Shown: positions 17,805 through 27,929, counted from the stretch's first letter. The stretch is DNA of 33,890 nucleotides from Rhodovastum atsumiense (GCA_026225115.1 JAMFSE010000109.1:1-33890), one strand, 5' to 3'. Numbers and translations are program-made. The notes: generated by a model not told the origin, from the sequence alone.

Positions 17805-19198
17805 GTGCGACGCAGACGACCATTTCTCCGGTGGATGGCAGCATCTATGTCGAGCGTCCCTATGCGGCGCCGGCGGAGATCGACGCGGCATTAAACAAGG
17901 CAGTCTCGGCGCAGCGCAACTGGGCCCGCTTGAGCATCGCCGAACGCGCCGCATTCTGCAGCAGATTCTGTGATTCCCTGCTTTCCCACACCGCCGAGAT
18001 CGCGCTCGAAATCGCCTGGCAGATGGGCCGGCCGGTTTCGCAAACGCCAGGCGAGGTGCGCGGCTGTGTCGAGCGTGCGCGCTTCATGATCGAACACGCA
18101 GCCGAGGGTTTGGCGGATCTCGACCCAGGGCCGAAAGCCGGTTTCAAGCGCTATGTGAAGCGGGTGCCGCTCGGCGTCGTCTTCGTCATCGCTCCCTGGA
18201 ATTATCCTTTGCTGACCGCCATCAACACCGTCATCCCGGCGATCATGGCGGGCAACGCCGTGGTGCTGAAGCATGCGCCGCAGACGCCGTTGGCGGCGGA
18301 GCGCTTTGCCGAGGCCTTTGCGCAAGCCGGCCTGCCGGAAGGCGTCTTCCAATATCTGCATCTCACCCCCGCCACCGCCGAGGCGCTGGTGCATGAGCCG
18401 CGGATCGCCCACGTCGCCTTCACCGGCTCCGTCGCCGTCGGGCATAAAGTCAGCCGCGCCGCCGCCGACCGTTTCATCTCCGTCGGCCTGGAGCTTGGCG
18501 GCAAAGACCCGGCCTACGTCCGCGCCGATGCGGATGTTGCCTTCGCCGTGGAAAATCTCGTCGACGGCGCCTTCTTCAATTCTGGCCAGTCCTGCTGCGG
18601 GATCGAGCGGATCTACGTCCATGAAGCCGTCTACGAGGATTTCCTGGCCCGCGCCGTCGCGCTCACCAATCAGTACCGGCTCGGCAACCCGACCGACCCC
18701 GCAACCAATCTCGGGCCGGTCGTGTCAGTCAAAGCCGCCGGCGCCATCCGCGCCCAAATCGCCGAGGCAATCGCCGAAGGCGCCGTCCCGCTGATCGACA
18801 CCGGCAAATTCCCGGCCGACGAACCCGGCTCCCCCTATATCGCGCCGCAGATCCTGGTGAACGTCACGCACCAGATGCGGCTCATGACCGAGGAGACCTT
18901 TGGCCCGGTGGTCGGAATCATGAAAGTCGGCTCGGACGAAGCGGCCGTCCAGCTGATGAACGACAGCAGCTACGGCCTCACCGCCGCCCTCTTCACCCGC
19001 GACCTGGCTGCCGCCGAGGCGATCGGCGCGCAGATCGAAACCGGCACCGTCTTCCTCAACCGCTGCGACGCTTTGGACCCGGCGCTCCCCTGGGTCGGGG
19101 TCAAGGACAGCGGCCGAGGGCACACCCTTTCAATCTGGGGCTACGAGCACCTCACCCGCCCGCAGGTTTTCCATTTGCGCTTGCCTTCCGAAACTTAA
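17801..19198 (+). CDS. NAD(P)-dependent aldehyde dehydrogenase
   Basis: A 465-aa member of the aldehyde dehydrogenase superfamily that oxidises an aldehyde to the acid. The catalytic cysteine is C265 (GQSCCGIERIYV) and the general base is E231 (LELGGKDP), with the standard 34-residue spacing. The cofactor segments VIAPWNYPLLTAINTVIPA and AFTGSVAVG and the C-terminal EETFGPVVGI and NRCDALDPALPWVGVKDSG are also clear. The last resembles broad-specificity and succinate-semialdehyde-like members; the substrate cannot be assigned. The start is ATG 17801 with AAAAGGAACC upstream; a reading from 17774 would begin inside the previous gene. The ATGA overlap suggests coupling to the flippase-domain gene. 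Confidence 0.92.
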   Translation: MSATQTTISPVDGSIYVERPYAAPAEIDAALNKAVSAQRNWARLSIAERAAFCSRFCDSLLSHTAEIALEIAWQMGRPVSQTPGEVRGCVERARFMIEHAAEGLADLDPGPKAGFKRYVKRVPLGVVFVIAPWNYPLLTAINTVIPAIMAGNAVVLKHAPQTPLAAERFAEAFAQAGLPEGVFQYLHLTPATAEALVHEPRIAHVAFTGSVAVGHKVSRAAADRFISVGLELGGKDPAYVRADADVAFAVENLVDGAFFNSGQSCCGIERIYVHEAVYEDFLARAVALTNQYRLGNPTDPATNLGPVVSVKAAGAIRAQIAEAIAEGAVPLIDTGKFPADEPGSPYIAPQILVNVTHQMRLMTEETFGPVVGIMKVGSDEAAVQLMNDSSYGLTAALFTRDLAAAEAIGAQIETGTVFLNRCDALDPALPWVGVKDSGRGHTLSIWGYEHLTRPQVFHLRLPSET

Positions 19199-19279
19199 GG
19201 AAGTTTTAAGGCCTTTCTGCCCAAGGATGAACAAAAGCGCCCGGTCCGGGCGGCCCACGGGATATTTGAAAGTGCCGGA

Positions 19280-19453
19280 ATGTTCATTGATTTTCTATGC
19301 GCGGCGCTGGCGTTAAAAGCCGACCGGCGCGCTGTCACGGCGATCGAATATGCCTTGATCGCCTCGCTGGTCGCCGTCGTCATCGTCACCGCGGTCGCCG
19401 GAATCGGCACGAAACTGCCGGTAATTTTCAACAAAGTTTCCACTGAGTTGTAG
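19280..19453 (+). CDS. flp: Flp/Fap-type type IVb pilin, small
   Basis: A 57-aa gene. After a short leader (MFIDFLCAALALKADRRA) comes VTAIEYALIASLVAVVIVTA, the hallmark of Flp pilins: the T-A-I-E-Y core with glutamate at +5 and tyrosine at +6 of the predicted prepilin-peptidase site, then one hydrophobic helix. Cleavage would fall after A18, whereas most Flp pilins have Gly at -1. These subunits form thin Tad pili used for surface attachment. No tad/cpa assembly or prepilin peptidase gene is in the window, so this is an orphan copy here. No strong ribosome site is visible. A 7-bp G+C palindrome (19238-19252) lies upstream. Confidence 0.85.
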   Translation: MFIDFLCAALALKADRRAVTAIEYALIASLVAVVIVTAVAGIGTKLPVIFNKVSTEL

Positions 19454-19518
19454 TGCCGCCATATCTTGCATCTCAGCTCCAACTTGCACAAAGCCGCCAT
19501 TTGGCCTATCTCACCCGC

Positions 19519-19572
19519 ATGTCTCGCTCCACGCGCCAGCTCCTGCTTCGACTTATCCGCCCCTGGGCGTAG
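19519..19572 (+). CDS. leuL: Putative leucine-rich leader peptide of leuA
   Basis: A 17-codon frame, MSRSTRQLLLRLIRPWA, ends 84 bp before leuA. It has three Leu codons in a row (CTC CTG CTT) and a fourth Leu plus Ile within six codons, the pattern of attenuator peptides for leucine synthesis. Ribosome stalling there would expose the downstream hairpin region. No strong ribosome site is visible, and 17 codons can occur by chance. The case rests on composition, position and the competing hairpins that follow. Confidence 0.6.
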   Translation: MSRSTRQLLLRLIRPWA

Positions 19573-19640
19573 AAGCCGCGCGTCTATCTGCCGGCACGTT
19601 CAGGGGAATGCCCCTAAACCACCCTCAAATCCGGCATTTT
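19560..19640 (+). promoter_or_regulatory. Attenuator-like competing hairpins upstream of leuA
   Basis: Segment CCCCT at 19560-19564 (inside the leader peptide's end) can pair with AGGGG at 19602-19606, which can instead pair with CCCCT at 19611-19615 (AATG loop). An outer pair, TGCCGG (19589-19594) with CCGGCA (19631-19636), closes over the second hairpin and is followed at once by TTTT. The two states are mutually exclusive, as in 2:3 antiterminator versus 3:4 terminator designs. The stems are short and were drawn by eye. Confidence 0.5.
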
Positions 19641-19656
19641 AAGCGAGACCAGTCAA

Positions 19657-21231
<1,575 letters not shown>

Positions 21232-21294
21232 GCAAGCAGCCGCTTTTTTGAAAAAAGCGGCGCAAAAAACTTCTTTGAATCTGGGGCATGGGCG
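21232..21294 (+). terminator. Terminator-like intergenic repeat, copy E1
   Basis: It follows the leuA stop directly: AGCAAGCA, GCCGCTTTTTTGAAAAAAGC GGC, then CAAAAAACTTCTTTGAAT and CTGGGGCATGGGCG (21281-21294). The stem flank is GCCGC/GCGGC instead of GTTC/GAAC, a compensated change that argues for selection on pairing. Confidence 0.85.
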
Positions 21295-21307
21295 ATGGCA
21301 GCTCCAA

Positions 21308-21370
21308 CGCCCATGCCCCAGAATAAAACAAAGTTTTTTTGCTTCTTTTTGTTCACAAAAAGAAGTCGCT
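21308..21370 (-). repeat. Terminator-like intergenic repeat, copy E2
   Basis: A minus-strand copy whose G-rich end at 21308-21321 is the exact reverse complement of 21281-21294 in E1 (14 bp, 13-nt spacer). Its hairpin CTTCTTTTT...AAAAAGAAG matches B1 and D1. It lies about 58 bp beyond the stop of the minus-strand lipoprotein gene and points along it. Confidence 0.85.
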
Positions 21371-21420
21371 TATGGCCGGACCTGGGCCGGCGGAGCCGCC
21401 CCGGCCATCCACGCCTTCGT
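21371..21420. repeat. GGCCGG...CCGGCCATCCACG repeat, copy 2
   Basis: ATGGCCGG (21372-21379) and CCGGCCAT (21401-21408) form a perfect 8-bp stem around a loop that itself contains CGGCGGAGCCG, followed by CCACGCCTTCG. It matches the copy at 16689 and again adjoins A/T-hairpin elements. Confidence 0.7.
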
Positions 21421-21427
21421 CCTTACG

Positions 21428-21664
21428 CTAATTGCCCAGATTGATCTGATTATGGGTGGTGGCAGCGCCCGTCAGCGCACCCGCGCCCGCACCAATCAAT
21501 GCACCAGTCCCGGCGCCCATACCGGTCGCCGCACCAATAATGGCGCCACCGCCAGCACCAATCGCACCGCCGGTGAGCGCCCGATGGCCAGGCGAATAAC
21601 CGCAGGCGGCAAGACCAAAAAGCGAGGCCGACAGCATTGCCGGCACGATGAGTTTACGAAACAT
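21428..21664 (-). CDS. Glycine-zipper lipoprotein
   Basis: 78 aa starting at ATG 21664, supported by TTGGAG about 10 nt upstream. The signal sequence MFRKLIVPAMLSASLFGLAAC ends in a lipobox (L-A-A-C, Cys 21), so the protein should be lipid-anchored. The mature part is nearly all GxxxG-type glycine zipper (GGAIGAGGGAIIGAATGMGA), a two-helix membrane-associating motif found in outer-membrane lipoproteins of the SlyB/YMGG type. The precise role is unknown. A longer frame reaching 22072 exists but its upstream part overlaps mreB and looks non-coding. Confidence 0.8.
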   Translation of the reverse strand: MFRKLIVPAMLSASLFGLAACGYSPGHRALTGGAIGAGGGAIIGAATGMGAGTGALIGAGAGALTGAATTHNQINLGN

Positions 21665-21810
21665 ACTAAATACTCCAATTTCTAACGGGGCTGATATTTT
21701 TCCCACGCCACCGAATTTCAATGCCAAACAAAGCTTTGCGGTGGCCGCAATGTGGTGATGCGGGGGCACGGCAACCAGGTTTGCGGTCAAGCCGCGCCTG
21801 CCCTGCGGGC

Positions 21811-21902
21811 CCGCCCTTGCCGCAGCAGGGCGGCGGCTGTAAGCCCTGCACGCCCCGGACTGATGGTGTATCAGCCCGGCGGCGTCCCCCTTCAACCGGG
21901 GG
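21811..21902 (+). promoter_or_regulatory. Structured leader upstream of mreB (three hairpins)
   Basis: The 261-bp gap between the lipoprotein gene and mreB contains three strong hairpins in a row. The first is CCGCCCTTGC/GCAGGGCGG with loop CGCA (21811-21833), one bulged base. The second is CCGGACTGAT-GGTGT-ATCAGCCCGG (21855-21879), one internal A-C mismatch. The third is CCCCC/GGGGG with a 7-nt loop (21886-21902), 11 nt before the GGGAAGG ribosome site. No T-run follows any of them. It could be a regulatory leader or a small RNA, and it matches no RNA family I recognise. Confidence 0.45.
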
Positions 21903-21925
21903 GCGAACTCGCGGGAAGGTTTTGA

Positions 21926-22966
<1,041 letters not shown>

Positions 22967-22967
22967 A

Positions 22968-23030
22968 AGCCAAGCGGTTCTTTTTTGAAAAAAAGAACCA
23001 AAAAACTTTTGTTACTCTGGGCCATGGGCG
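22968..23030 (+). terminator. Terminator-like intergenic repeat, copy F
   Basis: It begins after the mreB stop: GCCAAGC, GGTTCTTTTTTGAAAAAAAG AACC, AAAAAACTTTTGTTACTCTG, GGCCATGGGCG. The 10-bp stem is perfect. Probable mreB terminator, 16 bp short of the convergent gene's stop. Confidence 0.82.
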
Positions 23031-23046
23031 TTGGCCCCGCGACGCC

Positions 23047-23646
23047 TTAGGTGGACTTGACCGTATTGTATTGCGCAATCACTTGCCGCGTGCGGATCTG
23101 GTCGAGTTCGAGGCTGTTCAGAACATCGCCGCCCGCCAAACCATTCTGTTCAAGGTTACCACTCGCGTTCGTCGTCACGCCATAGGCCGCCAACTGCGCC
23201 GGTGACCAGGCGATCGGCGCGACCAAACGGGTCTCGGCCGGCGTGGTTTTCGCCACTTGCTCGGAAGGCGCGGAAATCGCGGTTTTATGGCCAATCCCGA
23301 TATCCGCGAGCAGTCGTTCGCCAATTTTTTCCGGATCGATTCCCGTCAGTTTTTCCACCGCCAGCTCACCAAGATTGAGCGCAGCCCCGATCGGGCCGCC
23401 GATCAACGTGCTGACCACCAGCGATCCCGCATCGCGCACCGGTTCTGGAATCACATCCCCCGTAATGGCGCGAAACAGCGTCCCGATCACCGGAATATAT
23501 TGCAGCGGATTCAAATCCGACAGCAGCGCGCGAAACCCAAAATGATGCCGCGCCACCGCTTTTTGCGCCCCATCCGCTTTCATCTGCTCTGGCGGCGGCA
23601 CGACGCCCTTTGCCAGGCCAGCAGTAACGCGAAATTCCAGCGTCAT
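23047..23646 (-). CDS. Hypothetical protein, family not recognised
   Basis: 199 aa from ATG 23646 (GAGGGT upstream); a GTG at 23688 is less likely. The protein looks soluble, with a moderately hydrophobic middle (SLVVSTLIGGPIGAALNLGE) embedded in NPLQYIPVIGTLFRAITGDVIPEPVRDAG and VEKLTGIDPEKI. I believe similar proteins occur in related Rhodospirillales but know no function. The low-complexity C-terminus (QNGLAGGDVLNSLELDQIRTRQ) could be flexible. There is no signal peptide. The previous gene on this strand is metW, about 200 bp upstream with repeat copy G between, so it is probably an independent unit. Confidence 0.7.
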   Translation of the reverse strand: MTLEFRVTAGLAKGVVPPPEQMKADGAQKAVARHHFGFRALLSDLNPLQYIPVIGTLFRAITGDVIPEPVRDAGSLVVSTLIGGPIGAALNLGELAVEKLTGIDPEKIGERLLADIGIGHKTAISAPSEQVAKTTPAETRLVAPIAWSPAQLAAYGVTTNASGNLEQNGLAGGDVLNSLELDQIRTRQVIAQYNTVKST

Positions 23647-23769
23647 CCGGAGGCACCCTCGCTGCTTAAGCCCCCATCGTGCCACCAAGACTCTTAAGAA
23701 CTACTTATCGAGCCACGCCCCATGTCACGTAGGGTGGGTGTCAATCCACGGAAAAGCGCTGCCGGCGCC

Positions 23770-23852
23770 ACCACCCACTGCCCAAATTAAAAGAAGTTTT
23801 TTGGTTTCGCGCGCGGCCAGCGTTTTTTTCAAAAAAGAACTTCTTCCTTGCC
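23770..23852 (-). terminator. Terminator-like intergenic repeat, copy G (diverged)
   Basis: It starts right after the metW stop on the minus strand: GGCAAGGAAG, then AAGTTCTTTTTTGAAAAAAA, an inserted CGCTGGCCGCGCGC, ACCAAAAAACTTCTTTTAAT and TTGGGCAGTGGGTGG. The insertion separates the hairpin from the AAAAAACTT tract, making this the most diverged copy. CACCCAC in it pairs with GTGGGTG at 23734-23740. Confidence 0.65.
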
Positions 23853-24506
23853 TCAAGCCTTGCGCAGCAAAAACAGCCCCTGCTCGCCGAACAGATTTGC
23901 CAGCCCCGGAAACCGCCGCCAAGGCGCACGCGCCCCGGCCTCATCCGCCGCCAGCCATTCTTCAACCAGATAACCATCCTTGGTGCACAGATCGAAAAAA
24001 TCCTGGATCGTGCAGGGATGGATATTTGGCGTCTCATACCACATCCGGTGCCACGCCTTCGTCATCGGCATTTTACCGCCCAGCAGCAGCTGCATCCGCA
24101 ACGTCCAATGCCCGAAATTCGGAAAACTGACGATCGCATAGGTGCTGATGCGCAGCATTTGCCGCAGCACCTCGCGCGGCCGTTCCACCGCCTGCAGCGT
24201 GCGCGACAGAATCACATAATCGAAGGCGGCATTTGGATAATTCGCGAGATCGCTATCCGCGTCGCCCTGCATCACCGGCAGCCCGTGCGTCACCGCGCGG
24301 GTCACCTCCGCCATGTCGATCTCCAGCCCGCGCGCGTCGCATTGCTTGGTGCGAAACAGATGGTCGATCAGCGTGCCGTCGCCGCAGCCGATATCCAGCA
24401 CCCGGCTATTCGCCGCCACCATTCCGGCGATCAGCCGCAGGTCGACGCGCATATTTTTGGCGACGAACTGCACGGGGTGGCCCCCCGCCGGCGCCGCGTG
24501 GTTCAA
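23853..24506 (-). CDS. metW: Methionine biosynthesis protein MetW (methyltransferase fold)
   Basis: 217 aa with the SAM-binding signature [18 protein letters not shown] and the MetW-specific stretches [16 protein letters not shown]-like ([16 protein letters not shown]), [21 protein letters not shown] and [15 protein letters not shown]. MetW works with MetX in O-acylhomoserine formation in many proteobacteria, though its exact role is debated. The start is TTG at 24506, overlapping the metX stop as TTGA; this gives an N-terminus of 18 residues before [11 protein letters not shown], whose ATG at 24452 is the alternative start and lacks a ribosome site. The overlap argues for coupling. Confidence 0.92.
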   Translation of the reverse strand: MNHAAPAGGHPVQFVAKNMRVDLRLIAGMVAANSRVLDIGCGDGTLIDHLFRTKQCDARGLEIDMAEVTRAVTHGLPVMQGDADSDLANYPNAAFDYVILSRTLQAVERPREVLRQMLRISTYAIVSFPNFGHWTLRMQLLLGGKMPMTKAWHRMWYETPNIHPCTIQDFFDLCTKDGYLVEEWLAADEAGARAPWRRFPGLANLFGEQGLFLLRKA

Positions 24507-25645
24507 CTTAAGCCAGCATGCTCGGCGCAGCCGGCGAGAAACCCGCTAAGCGTACGATGAAAATCCGGCTCGTCGAGCAAAAACGCATCATGCCCCTTAT
24601 CGGACATGATCTCGACGAAGCTGGCATTGGCGGCGACATGGTTAAGCGCCCGCGCAATGGCGCGCGACTGCGCCGTCGGAAACAGCCAATCGGAGGAAAA
24701 CGACACCAGCAGAAACCGGGTCTTGCTGCCCGCAAAAGCGCTCGGCAACGCGCCGCCATGGTCCGCCGCCAGATCGAACAGATCCATGGCGCGGGTAATG
24801 GTGAGATAGGAATTGGCGTCGAACCGCCGCACGAAACTGGACCCCTGATATTCGAGATAGCTTTCCACCTCGAACCTATCGCCGAGCAGCGTCAAATCGG
24901 TCGCATTCTGCAGCCGCCGCCCGAATTTGCGCGTCAGCGCGGCCTCCGAAACATAGGTAATATGCGCCGTCATCCGCGCCACCGCGAGCCCGCGCTCCGG
25001 CGTCACCCCTTCGGCCCAGTAGCGGCCGGCATAGAAAAACGGATCCGCGGCAATCGCCTGCCGGCCGATTTCATGAAAGGCGATGTTCTGCGCGGAATGA
25101 TAGGCCGCCGCCGCCACCGGCACGGCGGCGAACACGGCGTCCGGGTACAGCGCCGCCCAGGCCAGCGCCTGCATGCCGCCCATCGAGCCGCCGACGACCG
25201 CGAACAACCGGCTGATGCCCAGGTGATCGATAAGCAGTTTCTGGGCGCGCACCATGTCCTGGATCGTCACGGCCGGGAATTCGGTTCCCCAGGGCTCATT
25301 TGGGCGTTCGTCATGTGCACTCCGCGGCCCGGTGGACCCCATACAGCCGCCCAGCACATTGGCGCAGATCACAAAATACTTCTCGGTATCCACAGCCTTG
25401 CCCGGCCCCACCACCGTATTCCACCAGCCGGGCTTGCCGGTCAGCGGATGGATCTCGGCAACATACTGGTCGCCGGTCAAGGCATGGCACACCAGAATAG
25501 CATTACTCGCCGCCGCATTGAGCGTGCCATAACTGCGATACGCAACCGTGATATTCGCCAGATGCCGGCCGCAATCCAGCGCCAGCCCATCCTCAAAACG
25601 GACGGACTGGTGCGCAACCTCAGGCAAGGTCTGGCTCTGATCCAT
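24503..25645 (-). CDS. metX: Homoserine O-acetyltransferase
   Basis: About 380 aa from ATG 25645. An alpha/beta-hydrolase enzyme that acylates homoserine at the start of methionine synthesis. Recognisable segments are [43 protein letters not shown], the nucleophile elbow [14 protein letters not shown] (Ser), and near the C-terminus [15 protein letters not shown] and [12 protein letters not shown] (catalytic Asp and His). Acyl-donor choice (acetyl or succinyl) cannot be fixed by eye. Longer starts at 25693 or 25735 exist, but the added residues come from the inverted-repeat arm and have no good ribosome site. No SAM-II riboswitch core is present upstream. Confidence 0.94.
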   Translation of the reverse strand: MDQSQTLPEVAHQSVRFEDGLALDCGRHLANITVAYRSYGTLNAAASNAILVCHALTGDQYVAEIHPLTGKPGWWNTVVGPGKAVDTEKYFVICANVLGGCMGSTGPRSAHDERPNEPWGTEFPAVTIQDMVRAQKLLIDHLGISRLFAVVGGSMGGMQALAWAALYPDAVFAAVPVAAAAYHSAQNIAFHEIGRQAIAADPFFYAGRYWAEGVTPERGLAVARMTAHITYVSEAALTRKFGRRLQNATDLTLLGDRFEVESYLEYQGSSFVRRFDANSYLTITRAMDLFDLAADHGGALPSAFAGSKTRFLLVSFSSDWLFPTAQSRAIARALNHVAANASFVEIMSDKGHDAFLLDEPDFHRTLSGFLAGCAEHAGLS

Positions 25646-25699
25646 GACCGAGCCGATATGCGCCTGCGATATCCCCCACGCAATCCCCGGCATCCTCGC

Positions 25700-25887
25700 A
25701 AACGCTGTTTCAGAAGTCGCTCTGGAGAGTCGCATGGCGGTGATTTTCGAGCACCGGAGCGGAGCGACCCGCGCGCGGAGCGCGCTAATTATATAATAGG
25801 CTGCTCCGCAGCCGAGAGGTCGTGAGCACCGGAGCGCAGAAAATCGCCGTCAGGCGGCCGCCAGAGTAGACATCTGGAATAGCCTTT
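25700..25887. repeat. Imperfect inverted repeat around the metX / chorismate mutase promoter region
   Basis: The left arm (25700-25760, read on the minus strand) and the right arm (25826-25887, plus strand) are similar over about 61 bases: GCWCCGGWGC, GAAAATCRCCG, CCAGAG, TCTG, AGC, TTT in the same order, roughly three-quarters identical by eye. Each arm reads outward toward its gene. The 65-bp centre contains TTATATAATA, giving TATAAT on both strands, a likely bidirectional promoter. Both transcripts would then start with related leaders. It could instead be a MITE-like insertion, but no target duplication was seen. Confidence 0.6.
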
Positions 25888-25933
25888 CAACGCCTTTGCA
25901 GGTGGGGCATGAAGCTGTATCACTTGGACGAGT

Positions 25934-26818
25934 ATGAGTACGAACCTGTCCCCGGCCAAACTTGCCGAAACCACGCCGCCTGACGCGCCGCCCAGCAAGC
26001 TCGCGCAACTGCGCGCCGAGCTCGACGCCATAGATGACCGGCTGCACGATCTGCTGATGCAACGCGCCACGGTGATCGAGCGCGTCGCCACCGACGCCGG
26101 CAAAACCGGCGCCAAAATCCGCCCGGGACGCGAGGCCAGCATGCTGCGCCGCCTGCTGGCGCGCCACCGGGGCTCGCTGCCGCCGCAAACCATCCTGCGC
26201 TTCTGGCGCGAAATGTTCGCAGGCGCGCTGATCATCGAAGGCGGCCAGACCATCGCGGTCTCCGGCAGCGACGAGAATGCCGAACTCCCGGCGTTGGCGC
26301 GCGAGCATTTCGGCCCCCTGACCCCGCTCCGCCGGCACCGCAACCCAACCCAGGCACTGGCGGATGTCGAGCGCGGCACCGCCCAGGTCGCCGTATTGCC
26401 ACCCCCCGGCGACACGCCGGACGGCAATTGGTGGACCGCCTTGATGGGCACCGGCACCAAGCTCTCGGTTATCGCAAAACTCCCCTTCTGGACCAAGCGC
26501 CCCGAAGGCACACCGATCGGCGAGGCCTATGTCGTGGCGGCCATGCGCCCGGACCCCAGCGGCGCCGACCGCGGGCTCATCGCCTTGGAACTCAGCGCCG
26601 ATATCTCCCGCACCCGGATCACCGCCAACCTCAGAGCCGCCGGCATTATCCCGGGCTCCATCTGGCTGAAGCGCATCAGCGACACCGATGTCGTCGCCTT
26701 GGTGGAAGTCGATGGCCTGGTGGCGGATGACGATCCCCGCCTGCAGGCAATCACCGGCCTGCTGGCGCCGCCATCGGTCATCGGCGGTTTCGCCATCCCG
26801 CTCGACCCGGCGGCGTGA
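25934..26818 (+). CDS. Chorismate mutase (AroQ type) with degenerate prephenate dehydratase-like extension
   Basis: 294 aa. Residues about 20-105 are an AroQ-class chorismate mutase helix bundle ([43 protein letters not shown]), which converts chorismate to prephenate. The rest resembles prephenate dehydratase: [16 protein letters not shown] matches the first lobe, but the catalytic TRF motif is missing. A final block ([33 protein letters not shown]) looks ACT-like. So the protein is probably a mutase with an inactive, possibly regulatory tail. It begins the cluster with the aminotransferase (7-bp gap) and tyrA, fitting tyrosine supply. Confidence 0.82.
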   Translation: MSTNLSPAKLAETTPPDAPPSKLAQLRAELDAIDDRLHDLLMQRATVIERVATDAGKTGAKIRPGREASMLRRLLARHRGSLPPQTILRFWREMFAGALIIEGGQTIAVSGSDENAELPALAREHFGPLTPLRRHRNPTQALADVERGTAQVAVLPPPGDTPDGNWWTALMGTGTKLSVIAKLPFWTKRPEGTPIGEAYVVAAMRPDPSGADRGLIALELSADISRTRITANLRAAGIIPGSIWLKRISDTDVVALVEVDGLVADDDPRLQAITGLLAPPSVIGGFAIPLDPAA

Positions 26819-26825
26819 GACTTTC

Positions 26826-27929
26826 ATGACCGGCCCGAAACCACGCCCGGAAATTTTCTCCGTGCATTCCTATGTCGGCGGCGAATCGAAACTGCCCGGC
26901 GTCAACAGAGTCATCAAACTTTCTTCCAACGAAGGCGCCTTCGGTCCCCCGCCGTCGGCAATCGCCGCCCTGGCCGAAGCCGGCAAGCATATGCACCGCT
27001 ACCCGGATGGCGGCATGACGGCGCTGCGCAACGCCATCGGCAAAACCCATGGCCTGGCCCCGGCGCAAATCGTCTGCGGCAACGGCTCGGACGAAATTCT
27101 GCAATTGCTGATCCAGGCCTATGGCGGCCCTGGCACCGAGCTGATCATGAGCGCGCATGGCTTCTCGATCTACGAAATCGCCGGCAAACTCGCCGGCTGC
27201 CGAATCCGCAAGGCGCCGGAGAAAAAACTCACCACCGATGTCGACGCCATCCTGGCACTGCTGACACCTGCAACCCGCATGGTCTTCATCGCCAACCCAA
27301 ACAACCCCACCGGCACCATGATCTCCGATGCCGAACTGCAGCGCCTGCGCGCAAACCTGCCGCCCGACGTGCTGCTGGTGATCGACGCCGCCTATGCCGA
27401 ATATGTCGAAAATTACGACGGCGGCATCGGCCTGGTCGATACCGGCGACAACACCGTCATGACCCGCACCTTCTCGAAAATCTACGGCCTCGGCGGCGCC
27501 AGGCTCGGCTGGGGCTACGCGCCGCTGCCAATCGTGGACGTGCTGAACCGCCTGCGCGGCCCCTTCAATGTCAGCACCGCCGCCGCCGCCGCCGGCATGG
27601 CCGCCCTTGCCGACCCGAACTGGGTAACCGAAGGCCGAGCCCACAACACCCGCGCCCGCACAAAACTCGCAGCGCAGCTAACCGCGGCCGGCTTAAAAAT
27701 CCACCCCAGCGAGGCCAATTTTCTGCTCGTCGAATACCAAACCCCGGAACGCGCCGTCGCGGCCGACCAATATCTGCGCAGCCGCGGCGTCATCGTCCGC
27801 AACGTGAAATCTTACGGCCTGCCGAACTGCCTGCGGATCACCATCGGCACCCACGACGAATGCGACCTCATCGCCGAAAGCTTAAGCGCATTCCAGAAAC
27901 TCGCCGAGCCGGCACTCGCCGATGGCTGA
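26826..27929 (+). CDS. hisC: Histidinol-phosphate / aromatic amino acid aminotransferase
   Basis: A 367-aa PLP-dependent class II aminotransferase of the HisC family. Motifs: [60 protein letters not shown] and [15 protein letters not shown] with PLP lysine K218. The start is ATG 26826, seven bases after the chorismate mutase stop; an upstream reading would lie inside that gene. HisC works in histidine synthesis, but placed between chorismate mutase and tyrA this copy probably transaminates prephenate or hydroxyphenylpyruvate as well or instead. No other his genes are nearby. It overlaps tyrA by eight bases. Confidence 0.94.
   Translation: MTGPKPRPEIFSVHSYVGGESKLPGVNRVIKLSSNEGAFGPPPSAIAALAEAGKHMHRYPDGGMTALRNAIGKTHGLAPAQIVCGNGSDEILQLLIQAYGGPGTELIMSAHGFSIYEIAGKLAGCRIRKAPEKKLTTDVDAILALLTPATRMVFIANPNNPTGTMISDAELQRLRANLPPDVLLVIDAAYAEYVENYDGGIGLVDTGDNTVMTRTFSKIYGLGGARLGWGYAPLPIVDVLNRLRGPFNVSTAAAAAGMAALADPNWVTEGRAHNTRARTKLAAQLTAAGLKIHPSEANFLLVEYQTPERAVAADQYLRSRGVIVRNVKSYGLPNCLRITIGTHDECDLIAESLSAFQKLAEPALADG

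Noticed and set aside
19238-19252. Terminator after the aldehyde dehydrogenase gene (CGCCCGG-T-CCGGGCG)
   Set aside because: No T-run follows on the plus strand and the loop is too small; kept only as a palindrome note.
21781-21902. mreB leader as 4.5S (SRP) or 6S RNA
   Set aside because: No SRP tetraloop region or 6S-like central bubble could be matched on either strand.
25646-25933. SAM-II or other SAM riboswitch before metX
   Set aside because: The conserved SAM-II core (GCAACCACGTTAAA-like) is absent on the metX strand; the region is better described by the inverted repeat.
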